47,355 nt of DNA. Origin: Candidatus Scalindua arabica (GTDB lineage: Bacteria; Planctomycetota; Brocadiia; Brocadiales; Scalinduaceae). This document shows, piece by piece, positions 25,379 through 32,798 of this stretch (the first letter of the stretch is position 1; each line of letters begins with the position of its first letter). The position numbers and the translations under genes were made by a program. The notes beneath the pieces are model-generated. The model did no database searches. It was not told where the DNA came from and saw only the letters and a list, made by a program, of their open reading frames with translations. The DNA lies in assembly GCA_018263435.1 (NCBI GenBank), contig JAANXD010000057.1, positions 1 to 47,355 on the forward strand, given 5' to 3'.

Positions 25379-25452
25379 GGGCCCATAGCTCAGTTGGTTA
25401 GAGCAACGGACTCATAATCCGTGTGTCCTAGGTTCGAGTCCTAGTGGGCCCA
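25379..25452 (+). tRNA. tRNA with CAT anticodon, probably tRNA-Ile2
   Basis: The acceptor arms GGGCCCA/TGGGCCC are followed by discriminator A. The anticodon stem is ACGGA/TCCGT with loop CTCATAA, giving anticodon CAT. The loop CTCATAA and C at positions 4 and 5 of the acceptor fit the lysidine-modified tRNA-Ile2 read by TilS better than elongator Met. The isotype is an inference from these identity elements; it could be labelled tRNA-Met by automatic tools. CCA is not encoded. Confidence 0.85.
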
Positions 25453-25493
25453 TTTTATATAAGTTTTTTTACACGTCGAGATTGTTGATACCT

Positions 25494-25665
25494 AAATTAA
25501 GCGATTTGTGCCCGCCCGTACCGAACGATACGTTCGGGCGGGTAGTCGCATCCTTTAGGTTGCGTAACTGTCAGAAAATTGCATACACTCATCGGTTGGT
25601 GAGAAACTCAGGCTAAAGCCTGCGGCTACGTATGGTGTAAAAGGGTCTGGATTGGCTAAATTAAA
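25494..25665. mobile_element. MITE-like element copy B (diverged, inverted)
   Basis: The left end TAAATTAAGCGATTTG, the GC-rich palindrome (25511-25542) and GGTTGCGTAACT match the reverse complement of the element at 14966-15125. The interior then diverges, and the right end keeps GCCTGCGGCTAC and a degraded GGCTAAATTA. That degraded end overlaps the first codons of the SxtJ-like gene, so the element may supply its start region. Confidence 0.65.
25511..25542. repeat. GC-rich palindromic repeat copy 4, inverted
   Basis: CCCGCCCGTACCGAAC then GATACGTTCGGGCGGG, the reverse complement of copy 1 with one change. It is part of MITE-like copy B. Confidence 0.85.
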
Positions 25666-26056
25666 GGTTGAAAAACATGAGATAAAGAAGTTTGGGATGG
25701 GCCTAACAGTGTTACTGTGCCTTATTGGAGGTTGGCAATTATATAAAGGGCATATTAACGCCTATACGTGGTTTCTCGTATCTGCCAGTCTAGTCCTTGC
25801 ATTAGCTTTTTTTGCTCCAATCGTTTTAAATCCGTTATTTAAAGTATTAACTACAGTTGGTCATGCAATAGGGTGGGTAAATACAAGGATATTATTGGGT
25901 ATAATATTCTATACAATATTTGCACCAATAGGAATTCTGTTAAGGCTGATAAGAAAAGATCTGTTAGGAGAACGCCTTGACAAGGACGCAAAGTCATACT
26001 GGAATAAGAAAGATAACGGTGTGTTTGCTAAAGAGCAATATGAGAGGCAGTTTTAG
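25652..26056 (+). CDS. SxtJ family membrane protein
   Basis: A 134-residue protein with three hydrophobic segments (about 15-30, 38-58 and 74-98). The pattern FGMGLTVLLCLIGG, then FAPIVLNPLFKVLTTVGHAIGWVNTRILLGIIFY and RLDKDAKSYW is typical of the SxtJ family. These proteins accompany SxtI-type carbamoyltransferases and DUF5989 proteins, and both are encoded next. The TTG start lies within the degraded end of a MITE-like element. Function is unknown. Confidence 0.85.
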   Translation: MAKLKVEKHEIKKFGMGLTVLLCLIGGWQLYKGHINAYTWFLVSASLVLALAFFAPIVLNPLFKVLTTVGHAIGWVNTRILLGIIFYTIFAPIGILLRLIRKDLLGERLDKDAKSYWNKKDNGVFAKEQYERQF

Positions 26057-26102
26057 GCATAGAATATAATTTTCAATGCAGAAATAATCTGGAGGGATTT
26101 AA

Positions 26103-26261
26103 GTGAGCAAGATATCTATATTCAGGGAGTTGTGGGGTTTTATGAAGGTGCGCAAGAAATTCTGGCTAGCACCTATTATTATCATTCTTTTGTTATTAGG
26201 GCTGTTAATATTATTTACTGAAAGCTCAGCCGTTGCACCGTTTATTTATGCCCTGTTTTGA
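26103..26261 (+). CDS. DUF5989-type small membrane protein
   Basis: A 52-residue protein starting at GTG with GGAGGG about eight bases upstream. It reads MSKISIFRELWGFMKVRKKF, has a single hydrophobic helix (about 24-38) and ends SSAVAPFIYALF. This matches the DUF5989 family found between SxtJ and carbamoyltransferase genes. It was identified by translating the gap directly. Confidence 0.85.
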   Translation: MSKISIFRELWGFMKVRKKFWLAPIIIILLLLGLLILFTESSAVAPFIYALF

Positions 26262-26344
26262 TGCAGGTATATTAAGGTGTCAGGGTTTATAACCAGAAAG
26301 AAGAAAATCAGAAACATATTTCCAGCAACTTGAAGTTACATAAA

Positions 26345-26382
26345 AAGCCTATTCCATCTACAGAGGGATAGGCTTTTTTTTG
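26345..26382 (+). terminator. rho-independent terminator
   Basis: AAGCCTATTCC pairs with GGGATAGGCTT across a loop of about 9 nt. A run of eight T residues follows. It ends the SxtJ-DUF5989 transcript before the carbamoyltransferase gene. Confidence 0.85.
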
Positions 26383-26492
26383 TTTTGTGTCCGTTTGTTT
26401 ATTTTAGGTTGTGCGAATCTGAATTTATAAGTATAATTTCAACATGCAGATAAAGACTTTAGTTGTAAGACCTTAATGCAAGATTAACCAAA

Positions 26493-28310
26493 ATGAATAT
26501 ACTGGGAATTTCGGCTTTTTATCATGATAGTGCAGCATGTCTGGTCAGAGATGGTGAGATAATAGCTGCTGCACAGGAAGAGAGATTTACAAGGAAGAAG
26601 CATGATTTCAATTTTCCAACGAATGCCGTGGAGTACTGCCTGAAAGAAGCTGTAATCAGTGCCGAAGAATTAGATTATGTCGGGTTTTATGACAAGTCGT
26701 TTATAAAATTTGAGAGGATTTTGTATAGCTACTTGGCTTACGCACCGGTAGGGATAAAATCCTTCTTTAAGTCAATTCCATTGTGGATAAAGCAAAAGCT
26801 GTTTATACGGGACATTATAAAGAAAGAGCTTGGTTATAAGGGAAAAGTGTTATTTCCGGAACATCATGAGTCTCATGCTTCTTCTGCATTTTATCCTTCC
26901 CCGTTCTCGGAGGCGGCTATTTTGACTGTTGATGCTGTAGGCGAGTGGACGACAACAAGCTACGGCATTGGAGAAGGGAATAACATTACTATAACGTCAG
27001 AGTTGATGTTTCCACATTCATTGGGACTTCTGTATTCCGCTTTTACATACTACAATGGGTTTAAGGTAAATTCGGCTGAATATAAAGTCATGGGGCTGGC
27101 GCCTTATGGAGAACCCAAATATGTAGATATAATCTTAGACAAGTTAATCGATCTAAAAGAGGATGGTTCTTTCAAGCTGAATATGAAGTATTTCAATTAT
27201 TGTACGGGACTTACCATGACTAATAACAGATTTAATAAGCTGTTTGGCGGGCCTCCAAGGAAATCGGAATCAAAGATTACACAAAGAGAGATGGATATGG
27301 CGAGGTCAATCCAGGTAGTTACAGAGGAGATAGTGTCTCGTATGGCAAATCATGTTTATAAAGAAACCGGGAAGAAAAACCTGTGTCTTGCAGGGGGTGT
27401 TGCACTGAATTGTGTGTCAAATGGTAGATTGTTGAGAGAGGGGCCTTTTGAGAATCTGTGGATTCAGCCTGCAGCAGGCGATGCCGGTAGTGCCTTGGGG
27501 GCAGCGTTGCTAATCTGGTATAAATATCTGGAAAACAACAGGAAATTAGATGAAGCAAGAGTGTCACAAAAGACGTCATACCTTGGCAACAGTTACACAG
27601 ACAAAGAAATAGAGGATTTTCTCAAGAAAGATGAGATTCCCTTTGAGAAGCTTAGTACGGTTGAAATCCCTTCAAGGATTGCAGAATTAGTAGCCGGGGA
27701 AAATGTGATAGGCTGGTTTGAGGGAAGGATGGAATTCGGTCCAAGGTCACTGGGTTCCAGGAGTATTATTGGAGATCCGCGTTCAAAAGAAATGCAGTCG
27801 GTAATGAATCTGAAGATAAAATATAGAGAATCATTCAGGCCGTTTGCCCCAACCGTGCTAAGGGAACATGTGTCAGATTATTTTGATATAGACTGTGAGA
27901 GTCCATATATGTTGTTGGTAGCAAACATAAAAGATGAAAAAAGGGTAAAGATGTCAAATGAGGAAGAAAAGTTATTCGGCCTGGAAAAGTTAAAGGTGGC
28001 ACGTTCAGATGTTCCGGCGATAACTCATGTAGATTACTCTGCAAGGCTCCAGACTGTGACTAAAGAAGATAACCCATTGTTTTACGGTGTGATAGAAGAA
28101 TTCTATAAAAAGACTGGTTGCCCAATGATCGTTAATACTTCCTTCAATGTGAGGGGAGAACCTATCGTATGCAGGCCGGAGGAAGCTTATAAATGTTTTA
28201 TGAGAACCGGGATGGATTATCTTATTATTGGTAGCTACCTGCTTGATAAAAAGAAGCAAAAACCTGTTGTGGTTGATATTGACTGGCAGAAGGAGTTTGA
28301 ACCGGATTGA
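26493..28310 (+). CDS. carbamoyltransferase (NodU/SxtI-like)
   Basis: A 605-residue enzyme of the NodU/CmcH/SxtI family that transfers carbamoyl from carbamoyl phosphate to a hydroxyl group. The N-terminal Kae1-like domain has ILGISAFYHDSAACLV, then HHESHASSAFYPSPF and LTVDAVGEW. LCLAGGVALNCVSNG and FGPRSLGSRSIIGDPR follow, and the C-terminal domain has FRPFAPTV and NTSFNVRGEPIV. The target is unknown. The SxtJ and DUF5989 genes upstream are its usual companions, and a surface glycan is a plausible substrate. Confidence 0.93.
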   Translation: MNILGISAFYHDSAACLVRDGEIIAAAQEERFTRKKHDFNFPTNAVEYCLKEAVISAEELDYVGFYDKSFIKFERILYSYLAYAPVGIKSFFKSIPLWIKQKLFIRDIIKKELGYKGKVLFPEHHESHASSAFYPSPFSEAAILTVDAVGEWTTTSYGIGEGNNITITSELMFPHSLGLLYSAFTYYNGFKVNSAEYKVMGLAPYGEPKYVDIILDKLIDLKEDGSFKLNMKYFNYCTGLTMTNNRFNKLFGGPPRKSESKITQREMDMARSIQVVTEEIVSRMANHVYKETGKKNLCLAGGVALNCVSNGRLLREGPFENLWIQPAAGDAGSALGAALLIWYKYLENNRKLDEARVSQKTSYLGNSYTDKEIEDFLKKDEIPFEKLSTVEIPSRIAELVAGENVIGWFEGRMEFGPRSLGSRSIIGDPRSKEMQSVMNLKIKYRESFRPFAPTVLREHVSDYFDIDCESPYMLLVANIKDEKRVKMSNEEEKLFGLEKLKVARSDVPAITHVDYSARLQTVTKEDNPLFYGVIEEFYKKTGCPMIVNTSFNVRGEPIVCRPEEAYKCFMRTGMDYLIIGSYLLDKKKQKPVVVDIDWQKEFEPD

Positions 28311-28482
28311 ATCAACTTATATCAGCTGTTTCTGATGAGCAAGGTCAGGCATGATACTGAAAAGTACTTTGAAATAAGATTATAATATTGATAAGTTTTA
28401 TCTAAAAAATCTTATTCGTTGTATTCACAACAGTTGGTTATTGTTTTTGGAGATAGAAACCAGAAATATGGAGGTAAATGTA

Positions 28483-28665
28483 TTGAATAGACATAAGATG
28501 CTGATGATGTTATCTGTCGTCCTGATGGCGTCGTCCTTAATGTTGATAATTACTAATTTTACCGGCGCTATGGAATATTCAAAGAAGAATGTAGTTATTT
28601 ATGCCTGGATGTTTGCCATGGGCGTATTCTTCTTTGTCAAGAATATGAGAAAAAGTGAACTCTGA
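28483..28665 (+). CDS. small membrane protein of unknown function
   Basis: About 60 residues with two hydrophobic helices (about 6-25 and 36-53) and a basic C-terminus (FFVKNMRKSEL). The TTG at 28483 is chosen because GGAGGT lies eight bases upstream; an ATG at 28468 and a TTG at 28441 are in the same frame but lack that spacing. It ends 11 bp before the next gene. No family is recognised. Confidence 0.55.
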   Translation: MNRHKMLMMLSVVLMASSLMLIITNFTGAMEYSKKNVVIYAWMFAMGVFFFVKNMRKSEL

Positions 28666-28676
28666 TAACTGGGATT

Positions 28677-29057
28677 ATGAAGAAGATCGGGATAATTGCA
28701 GGTGACATCTCTGCGGTAGCAGAGCTTCTGGATAGTAAGACGTCGGAAGCTATCTGGGATGCGTTACCGATTGAAAATATCGTGAACACGTGGGGAGAAG
28801 AGATATATTTTGATGTCCCTGTTAAATCAACTCTGGATGAGACTGCCAAAGAGGTGGTAGAAAAAGGCGATTTGGGTTACTGGCCGACAGGAAAGGCCTT
28901 CTGCATATTCTTTGGCCCGACACCAGCCAGTCATGGCGATGAGATACGGCCAGCAAGTGCCGTTAATATAGTAGGTAAGGTTGAGGGTGATGTAGAAGTA
29001 TTTAAGAGTGTACGAGATGGTACGAGTATAAAATTAGAAAGAATGAATATTAAATGA
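28677..29057 (+). CDS. cyclophilin-like fold protein (TM1367 family)
   Basis: A 126-residue protein matching the cyclophilin-like family. Visible motifs are NTWGEEIYFDVPV, then GDLGYWPTGKAFCIFFGPTPAS and DEIRPASAVNIVGKVEGD. Structures of relatives have a cyclophilin barrel, but prolyl isomerase activity is not established. Its stop overlaps the start of the DUF4258 gene (ATGA). Confidence 0.85.
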   Translation: MKKIGIIAGDISAVAELLDSKTSEAIWDALPIENIVNTWGEEIYFDVPVKSTLDETAKEVVEKGDLGYWPTGKAFCIFFGPTPASHGDEIRPASAVNIVGKVEGDVEVFKSVRDGTSIKLERMNIK

Positions 29058-29323
29058 AAATCCAAGTTGATCCTCACACTTTGGAGCGAGCGGAGGAACG
29101 TGGTACAAACGAAAATGAAATCAAAGATATAATTAATACAGGTTTCGTAATTCCTGCAAAATATGGTCGAATAGGCAAGGCTAAAGTTTATGAATTTAAG
29201 AAAACACGACATGGAAAATATTATGAACAGAAAAGGGTAGAAGTAATTTACACGACCGAAGGGAATATTATATTAACCGTTACAGTTTGTGTATTTTATG
29301 GGAAATGGGAGGAGCAAGAATGA
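29054..29323 (+). CDS. DUF4258-like protein, probable toxin of a TA pair
   Basis: An 89-residue protein with HTLERAEERGTNENEIKDIINTG at the start and KRVEVIYTTEGNIILTVTVCVFYG at the end, the layout of small RelE/BrnT-like DUF4258 proteins. It overlaps both neighbours by four bases, so the three genes are translationally coupled. The toxin role is inferred from the DUF2283 partner. Confidence 0.75.
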   Translation: MKIQVDPHTLERAEERGTNENEIKDIINTGFVIPAKYGRIGKAKVYEFKKTRHGKYYEQKRVEVIYTTEGNIILTVTVCVFYGKWEEQE

Positions 29324-29535
29324 ATATCCTGTACAACGATAAGACGGACCTTCTCTACATCAGGTTAGATGACAGAAAACAGAACATCATGAACCAACGA
29401 GTATCTGATGATATCGTGCTTGATATAGGAGAAGATGGCAAGATTGCCGGTATTGAAATTCTTGAAGCATCAAGACATGTGAATCTGGAGAAAATCATAC
29501 CTATTAAGTATGAAATGTCGAAAGATACAAGATGA
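29320..29535 (+). CDS. DUF2283-like protein, probable antitoxin partner
   Basis: About 71 residues. Family motifs are YNDKTDLLYIRLDD, DDIVLDIGEDGKIAGIEILEAS and a C-terminal basic tail. The ATG at 29320 overlaps the stop of the DUF4258 gene; a longer frame from 29287 is unlikely because the conserved MNILYNDKTD start is here. DUF4258/DUF2283 pairs recur in bacterial genomes and are treated as TA-like. Confidence 0.8.
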   Translation: MNILYNDKTDLLYIRLDDRKQNIMNQRVSDDIVLDIGEDGKIAGIEILEASRHVNLEKIIPIKYEMSKDTR

Positions 29536-29626
29536 TTTTCTAAAACCATTGAAGATAAAGTTGAGAATATGCAAAAGGTTATATTATTCTTATGATCTAT
29601 AAATTTTTCCTGGAAGAAGAATTAAC

Positions 29627-31714
29627 ATGTCCAATCTTTTGTTAGAAATAGGAACTGAAGAGATTCCCGCAGGTTATATAGAACCAGCTCTAAAACAGAT
29701 GGAAGATCTGTTTGCTGAGCAGGTTAAAAAGAATCGCATCAGTTTTGATTGCATACATACCACCGGTACACCGAGGCGTCTGGTGCTGTTTGCGAGCGGA
29801 TTACCGCAAAGGCAGGAGGATATTGTACAGGAAGTAAAGGGACCTTCAGCAAAGGTTGCCTTTGATGAAAGTGGAAAGCCGACTAAAGCGGCTATTGGTT
29901 TTGCAGGTTCACAAGGGGTTAAAGCTGAAGATATGAAGGTTGTGGACACATCCAATGGAAAGTATTGTTTCGCAGTAAAGGAGATAGAAGGGCGGAGGAT
30001 ATTTGACCTCTTGCCGGAAATATTAACCTCTATCATAACGTCAATCGCTTTTCCAAAATCTATGAGATGGAAATCTGATAAATTGTATTTTGCGCGGCCT
30101 ATACGCACAATTGTAGCTCTTTTTGATAAAGACGTTATCAATCTGGAATTTAATGGCATAAAGGCTGATCGTAAAACAAACGGCCATCAATTTCTTTCTA
30201 ACAATATCATAGACGTTAAGGATGCCGATTATGATAGCTATAGAGAGGTATTAAAGAGTGAAAACGTGATAGTAGAGCTAGGCGAGAGACGCAACATTAT
30301 AAAGGAAGAGATAAAATCTATCCTTTCTGTTTATGGAACCACTCTGGATGAAGAAGCTCTGCTTGAAGAGGTGACGAATCTTGTCGAGTTCCCGGGTGCT
30401 GTAAAGTGCAGCTTTGATAAAGGTTTTCTGGCAATTCCATCAGAAGTTATTGAGACTGCGATGAAGGATCATCAAAGATATTTTCCTGTTAAGGACAAAG
30501 AGGGTAAGTTGTTACCTGAATTTATTGTAATTACAGACAGGGATTCCGGAGATGGTGAAATCATCAGAAAAGGAAATGAACGTGTCTTACGGGCAAGACT
30601 TGCTGATGCAAATTTTTTCTGGGATGAGGATAAGAAAATATCCCTTCATGAGAGGGTTAAGGATTTGGAAAACCTTGTTTTTCATGAAGAGATAGGAAGT
30701 TATTTGGACAGAGAGAAAAAGATTGAAAACCTGGCGCATTATATTTCCGAAATACTGGGTTTTTCACCTGACAAGCAGGAATTGGTTAAACTTGCCTCCA
30801 GCTTGTGCAAAACTGATCTTTTAACAGAGATGGTTGGAGAATTTCCAAAACTTCAGGGCATAATGGGACGTGAATATGCTCTGGTACAAGGTGAGGACGA
30901 AGAGGTTGCAAGGTCGATAGCCGAACATTATTTACCAAGGCACGCTGATGATCTGTTGCCGGAGACGGAGATAGGTACTGTGATCAGCCTGGCAGATAAG
31001 TTTGATATAATTGCAAGTTGTTTCTCGGCTGGTTTGATTCCTACCGGCTCTCAAGACCCTTACGCTCTCAGGAGGCAGGCACAGGGGATAATACGCATCC
31101 TGGAGAGTAAAAAACTTGATGTCTCTTTAAAAAGGGTATTTGAGAAGTCATTGTCTAGCTTGACAGACATTAGCCCTGAAAGTGATAAGGTTTATGAACA
31201 GATAATGGCCTTCTTCACGGACAGGGTATATAACATTTATCTTGAAAGGGGTTATCGTTACGATATCGTAGAATCAGTAATGAAGTCCGGTTTTGACAAT
31301 ATATCTGATTTTGTTTGCAGATTAGAAGTCGTAACCAGGGTTGCCGAGACTCCAATCTGGCAAAATCTTGTGGAGGTCGTGGAGAGGACATTCAATATAG
31401 GGAAAAATTGTACAATCCATGGTGAGGTGAATGAGGAGTTATTAAAAGAAGAAGAGGAGCGTGCATTATGGGCTGCCTATAAAAATGAAAATGAAGGATT
31501 ACTTCAATACGTTTCGCAGGGAAAGTATGAGGAGCTGTCTATAGCATATAATGATGCATTTGCAAAGCCGGTTCACGATTTCTTTGAAAAGGTTTTTGTT
31601 AATGTAGAGGATGAAAAGATTAAGAACAACAGGCTCCTATTAGTCAAGAAGGTTAACGAAATATATGTCGAAAATATTGCAAACCTCGCATTTGTCGTCG
31701 AACATGATAGATGA
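29627..31714 (+). CDS. glyS: glycyl-tRNA synthetase beta subunit
   Basis: A 695-residue subunit of the bacterial alpha2beta2 glycyl-tRNA synthetase. The start LLLEIGTEEIPAGYIEPAL is diagnostic, with FLAIPSEVIETAMKDHQRYF, FFWDEDKKISLHERVKDLENLVFHE and a C-terminal anticodon-binding domain (VEVVERTFNI). No glyQ (alpha) lies adjacent, so the subunits are encoded apart. The gene end overlaps the recombinase gene by 11 bp. Confidence 0.95.
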   Translation: MSNLLLEIGTEEIPAGYIEPALKQMEDLFAEQVKKNRISFDCIHTTGTPRRLVLFASGLPQRQEDIVQEVKGPSAKVAFDESGKPTKAAIGFAGSQGVKAEDMKVVDTSNGKYCFAVKEIEGRRIFDLLPEILTSIITSIAFPKSMRWKSDKLYFARPIRTIVALFDKDVINLEFNGIKADRKTNGHQFLSNNIIDVKDADYDSYREVLKSENVIVELGERRNIIKEEIKSILSVYGTTLDEEALLEEVTNLVEFPGAVKCSFDKGFLAIPSEVIETAMKDHQRYFPVKDKEGKLLPEFIVITDRDSGDGEIIRKGNERVLRARLADANFFWDEDKKISLHERVKDLENLVFHEEIGSYLDREKKIENLAHYISEILGFSPDKQELVKLASSLCKTDLLTEMVGEFPKLQGIMGREYALVQGEDEEVARSIAEHYLPRHADDLLPETEIGTVISLADKFDIIASCFSAGLIPTGSQDPYALRRQAQGIIRILESKKLDVSLKRVFEKSLSSLTDISPESDKVYEQIMAFFTDRVYNIYLERGYRYDIVESVMKSGFDNISDFVCRLEVVTRVAETPIWQNLVEVVERTFNIGKNCTIHGEVNEELLKEEEERALWAAYKNENEGLLQYVSQGKYEELSIAYNDAFAKPVHDFFEKVFVNVEDEKIKNNRLLLVKKVNEIYVENIANLAFVVEHDR

Positions 31715-32600
31715 AGCGCTCACCGAATCATTCCTGAACTATCTAATAGTTGAATGCGGCCTTTCCGATAATACCATAAAGGGGTACAAGGGCGACCTGC
31801 GTAATTTTTCAAATTATTTGCAGGACGAAGGTATCAGGCGGTTTCAGGACTTGCGTGCAAAAATGATAGTAAATTTTATAGAAAAGGAGAAACAGAGAGG
31901 GCTTTCAGAGAATTCAATCTCAAGAAGTCTCGTTACCATAAAGATGTTATACAAGTACATGATTATGGAGGGAAAGATTTCTGTTAATCCGATGTCATCT
32001 GTTAATACACTCAAGCTTCAGAAACATCTGCCGGAAGTGCTTCATTATAAAGCGGTAGAAGAGATATTACAGGCGCCGGATTGTAATGATAAGCTAGGGA
32101 TACGGGACAAGGCGATATTAGAGCTTATGTATGCAACAGGGGCGAGAGTCTCTGAGGTTGCGTCAATCAAGACCAGTTGGATAAACTTTGATTATGGCTA
32201 CATCAGGTGCCAGGGGAAGGGTTCTAAGCAACGTATTGTGCCCATGGGTGCTGAGGCATCAAAATCTATTAGAAGATACCTGCAGGAGGTACGGCCTCTT
32301 CTTGTAAGGATAGAAGCCGATGAGCCTTTGCTGTTTTTGTCCAGAACAGGCAAGAAGTTGAGACGTGAAAACATCTGGAGCATAGTGAAAAAGTATGCCA
32401 TTAAGGCAGGGATCAGATCAAATATCTCTCCACACACATTAAGGCATTCATTTGCGACACATCTGCTGGAAGGAGGTGCTGATCTGCGTTCAGTCCAGGA
32501 GATGCTTGGGCACTCTAATATTTCTACCACGCAGATTTACACACACATAGACAGGAAATATCTTAAATCCATACATCAGAAATTTCATCCAAGGGCGTAA
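31704..32600 (+). CDS. tyrosine recombinase XerC/XerD
   Basis: A protein of about 298 residues from the ATG at 31704, the usual Xer length; an earlier ATG at 31665 is in frame but lies deep inside glyS. The N-terminal SAM-like domain has ESFLNYLIVECGLSDNTIKGYKGDL. The catalytic set is Arg in ATGARVSE, Lys in GKGSKQR, HTLRHSF, LGHSN and Tyr in TTQIYTH. It resolves chromosome dimers at dif. XerC and XerD cannot be told apart from sequence alone. A GC-rich inverted repeat follows. Confidence 0.93.
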   Translation: MIDEALTESFLNYLIVECGLSDNTIKGYKGDLRNFSNYLQDEGIRRFQDLRAKMIVNFIEKEKQRGLSENSISRSLVTIKMLYKYMIMEGKISVNPMSSVNTLKLQKHLPEVLHYKAVEEILQAPDCNDKLGIRDKAILELMYATGARVSEVASIKTSWINFDYGYIRCQGKGSKQRIVPMGAEASKSIRRYLQEVRPLLVRIEADEPLLFLSRTGKKLRRENIWSIVKKYAIKAGIRSNISPHTLRHSFATHLLEGGADLRSVQEMLGHSNISTTQIYTHIDRKYLKSIHQKFHPRA

Positions 32601-32662
32601 CCTTTTAAATAACGAATATCAAATCCCAAATTACAATAGCCAGGATTCCAATGACCAGGTAT

Positions 32663-32795
32663 TTACCCAATAGCAAGTGAAATTGGTTGTCCTTCCTTTC
32701 GGAAGGATTCCAGGTTTCATCATTGGAATCCCCGTGAAAGCGGGGTAGTTGTCACTTTCGTTACATTGTACAATCTTCCACTTGCTATTGGGTAA
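32663..32795. repeat. 133-bp element with perfect 17-bp inverted ends
   Basis: TTACCCAATAGCAAGTG (32663-32679) and CACTTGCTATTGGGTAA (32779-32795) are perfect inverted copies. Inside are nested hairpins: CCTTCCTTTCGGAAGG and CCCCGTGAAAGCGGGG, with GGATTCCA/TGGAATCC pairing. It fills the space between convergent xer and phosphomannomutase genes and could be a small mobile element or a bidirectional terminator. Confidence 0.75.
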
Positions 32796-32798
32796 GTA

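Noticed and set aside
31665-31703. Earlier ATG start for the Xer recombinase
   Set aside because: It would overlap glyS by 50 bp and give 311 residues. The ATG at 31704 gives the usual 298.
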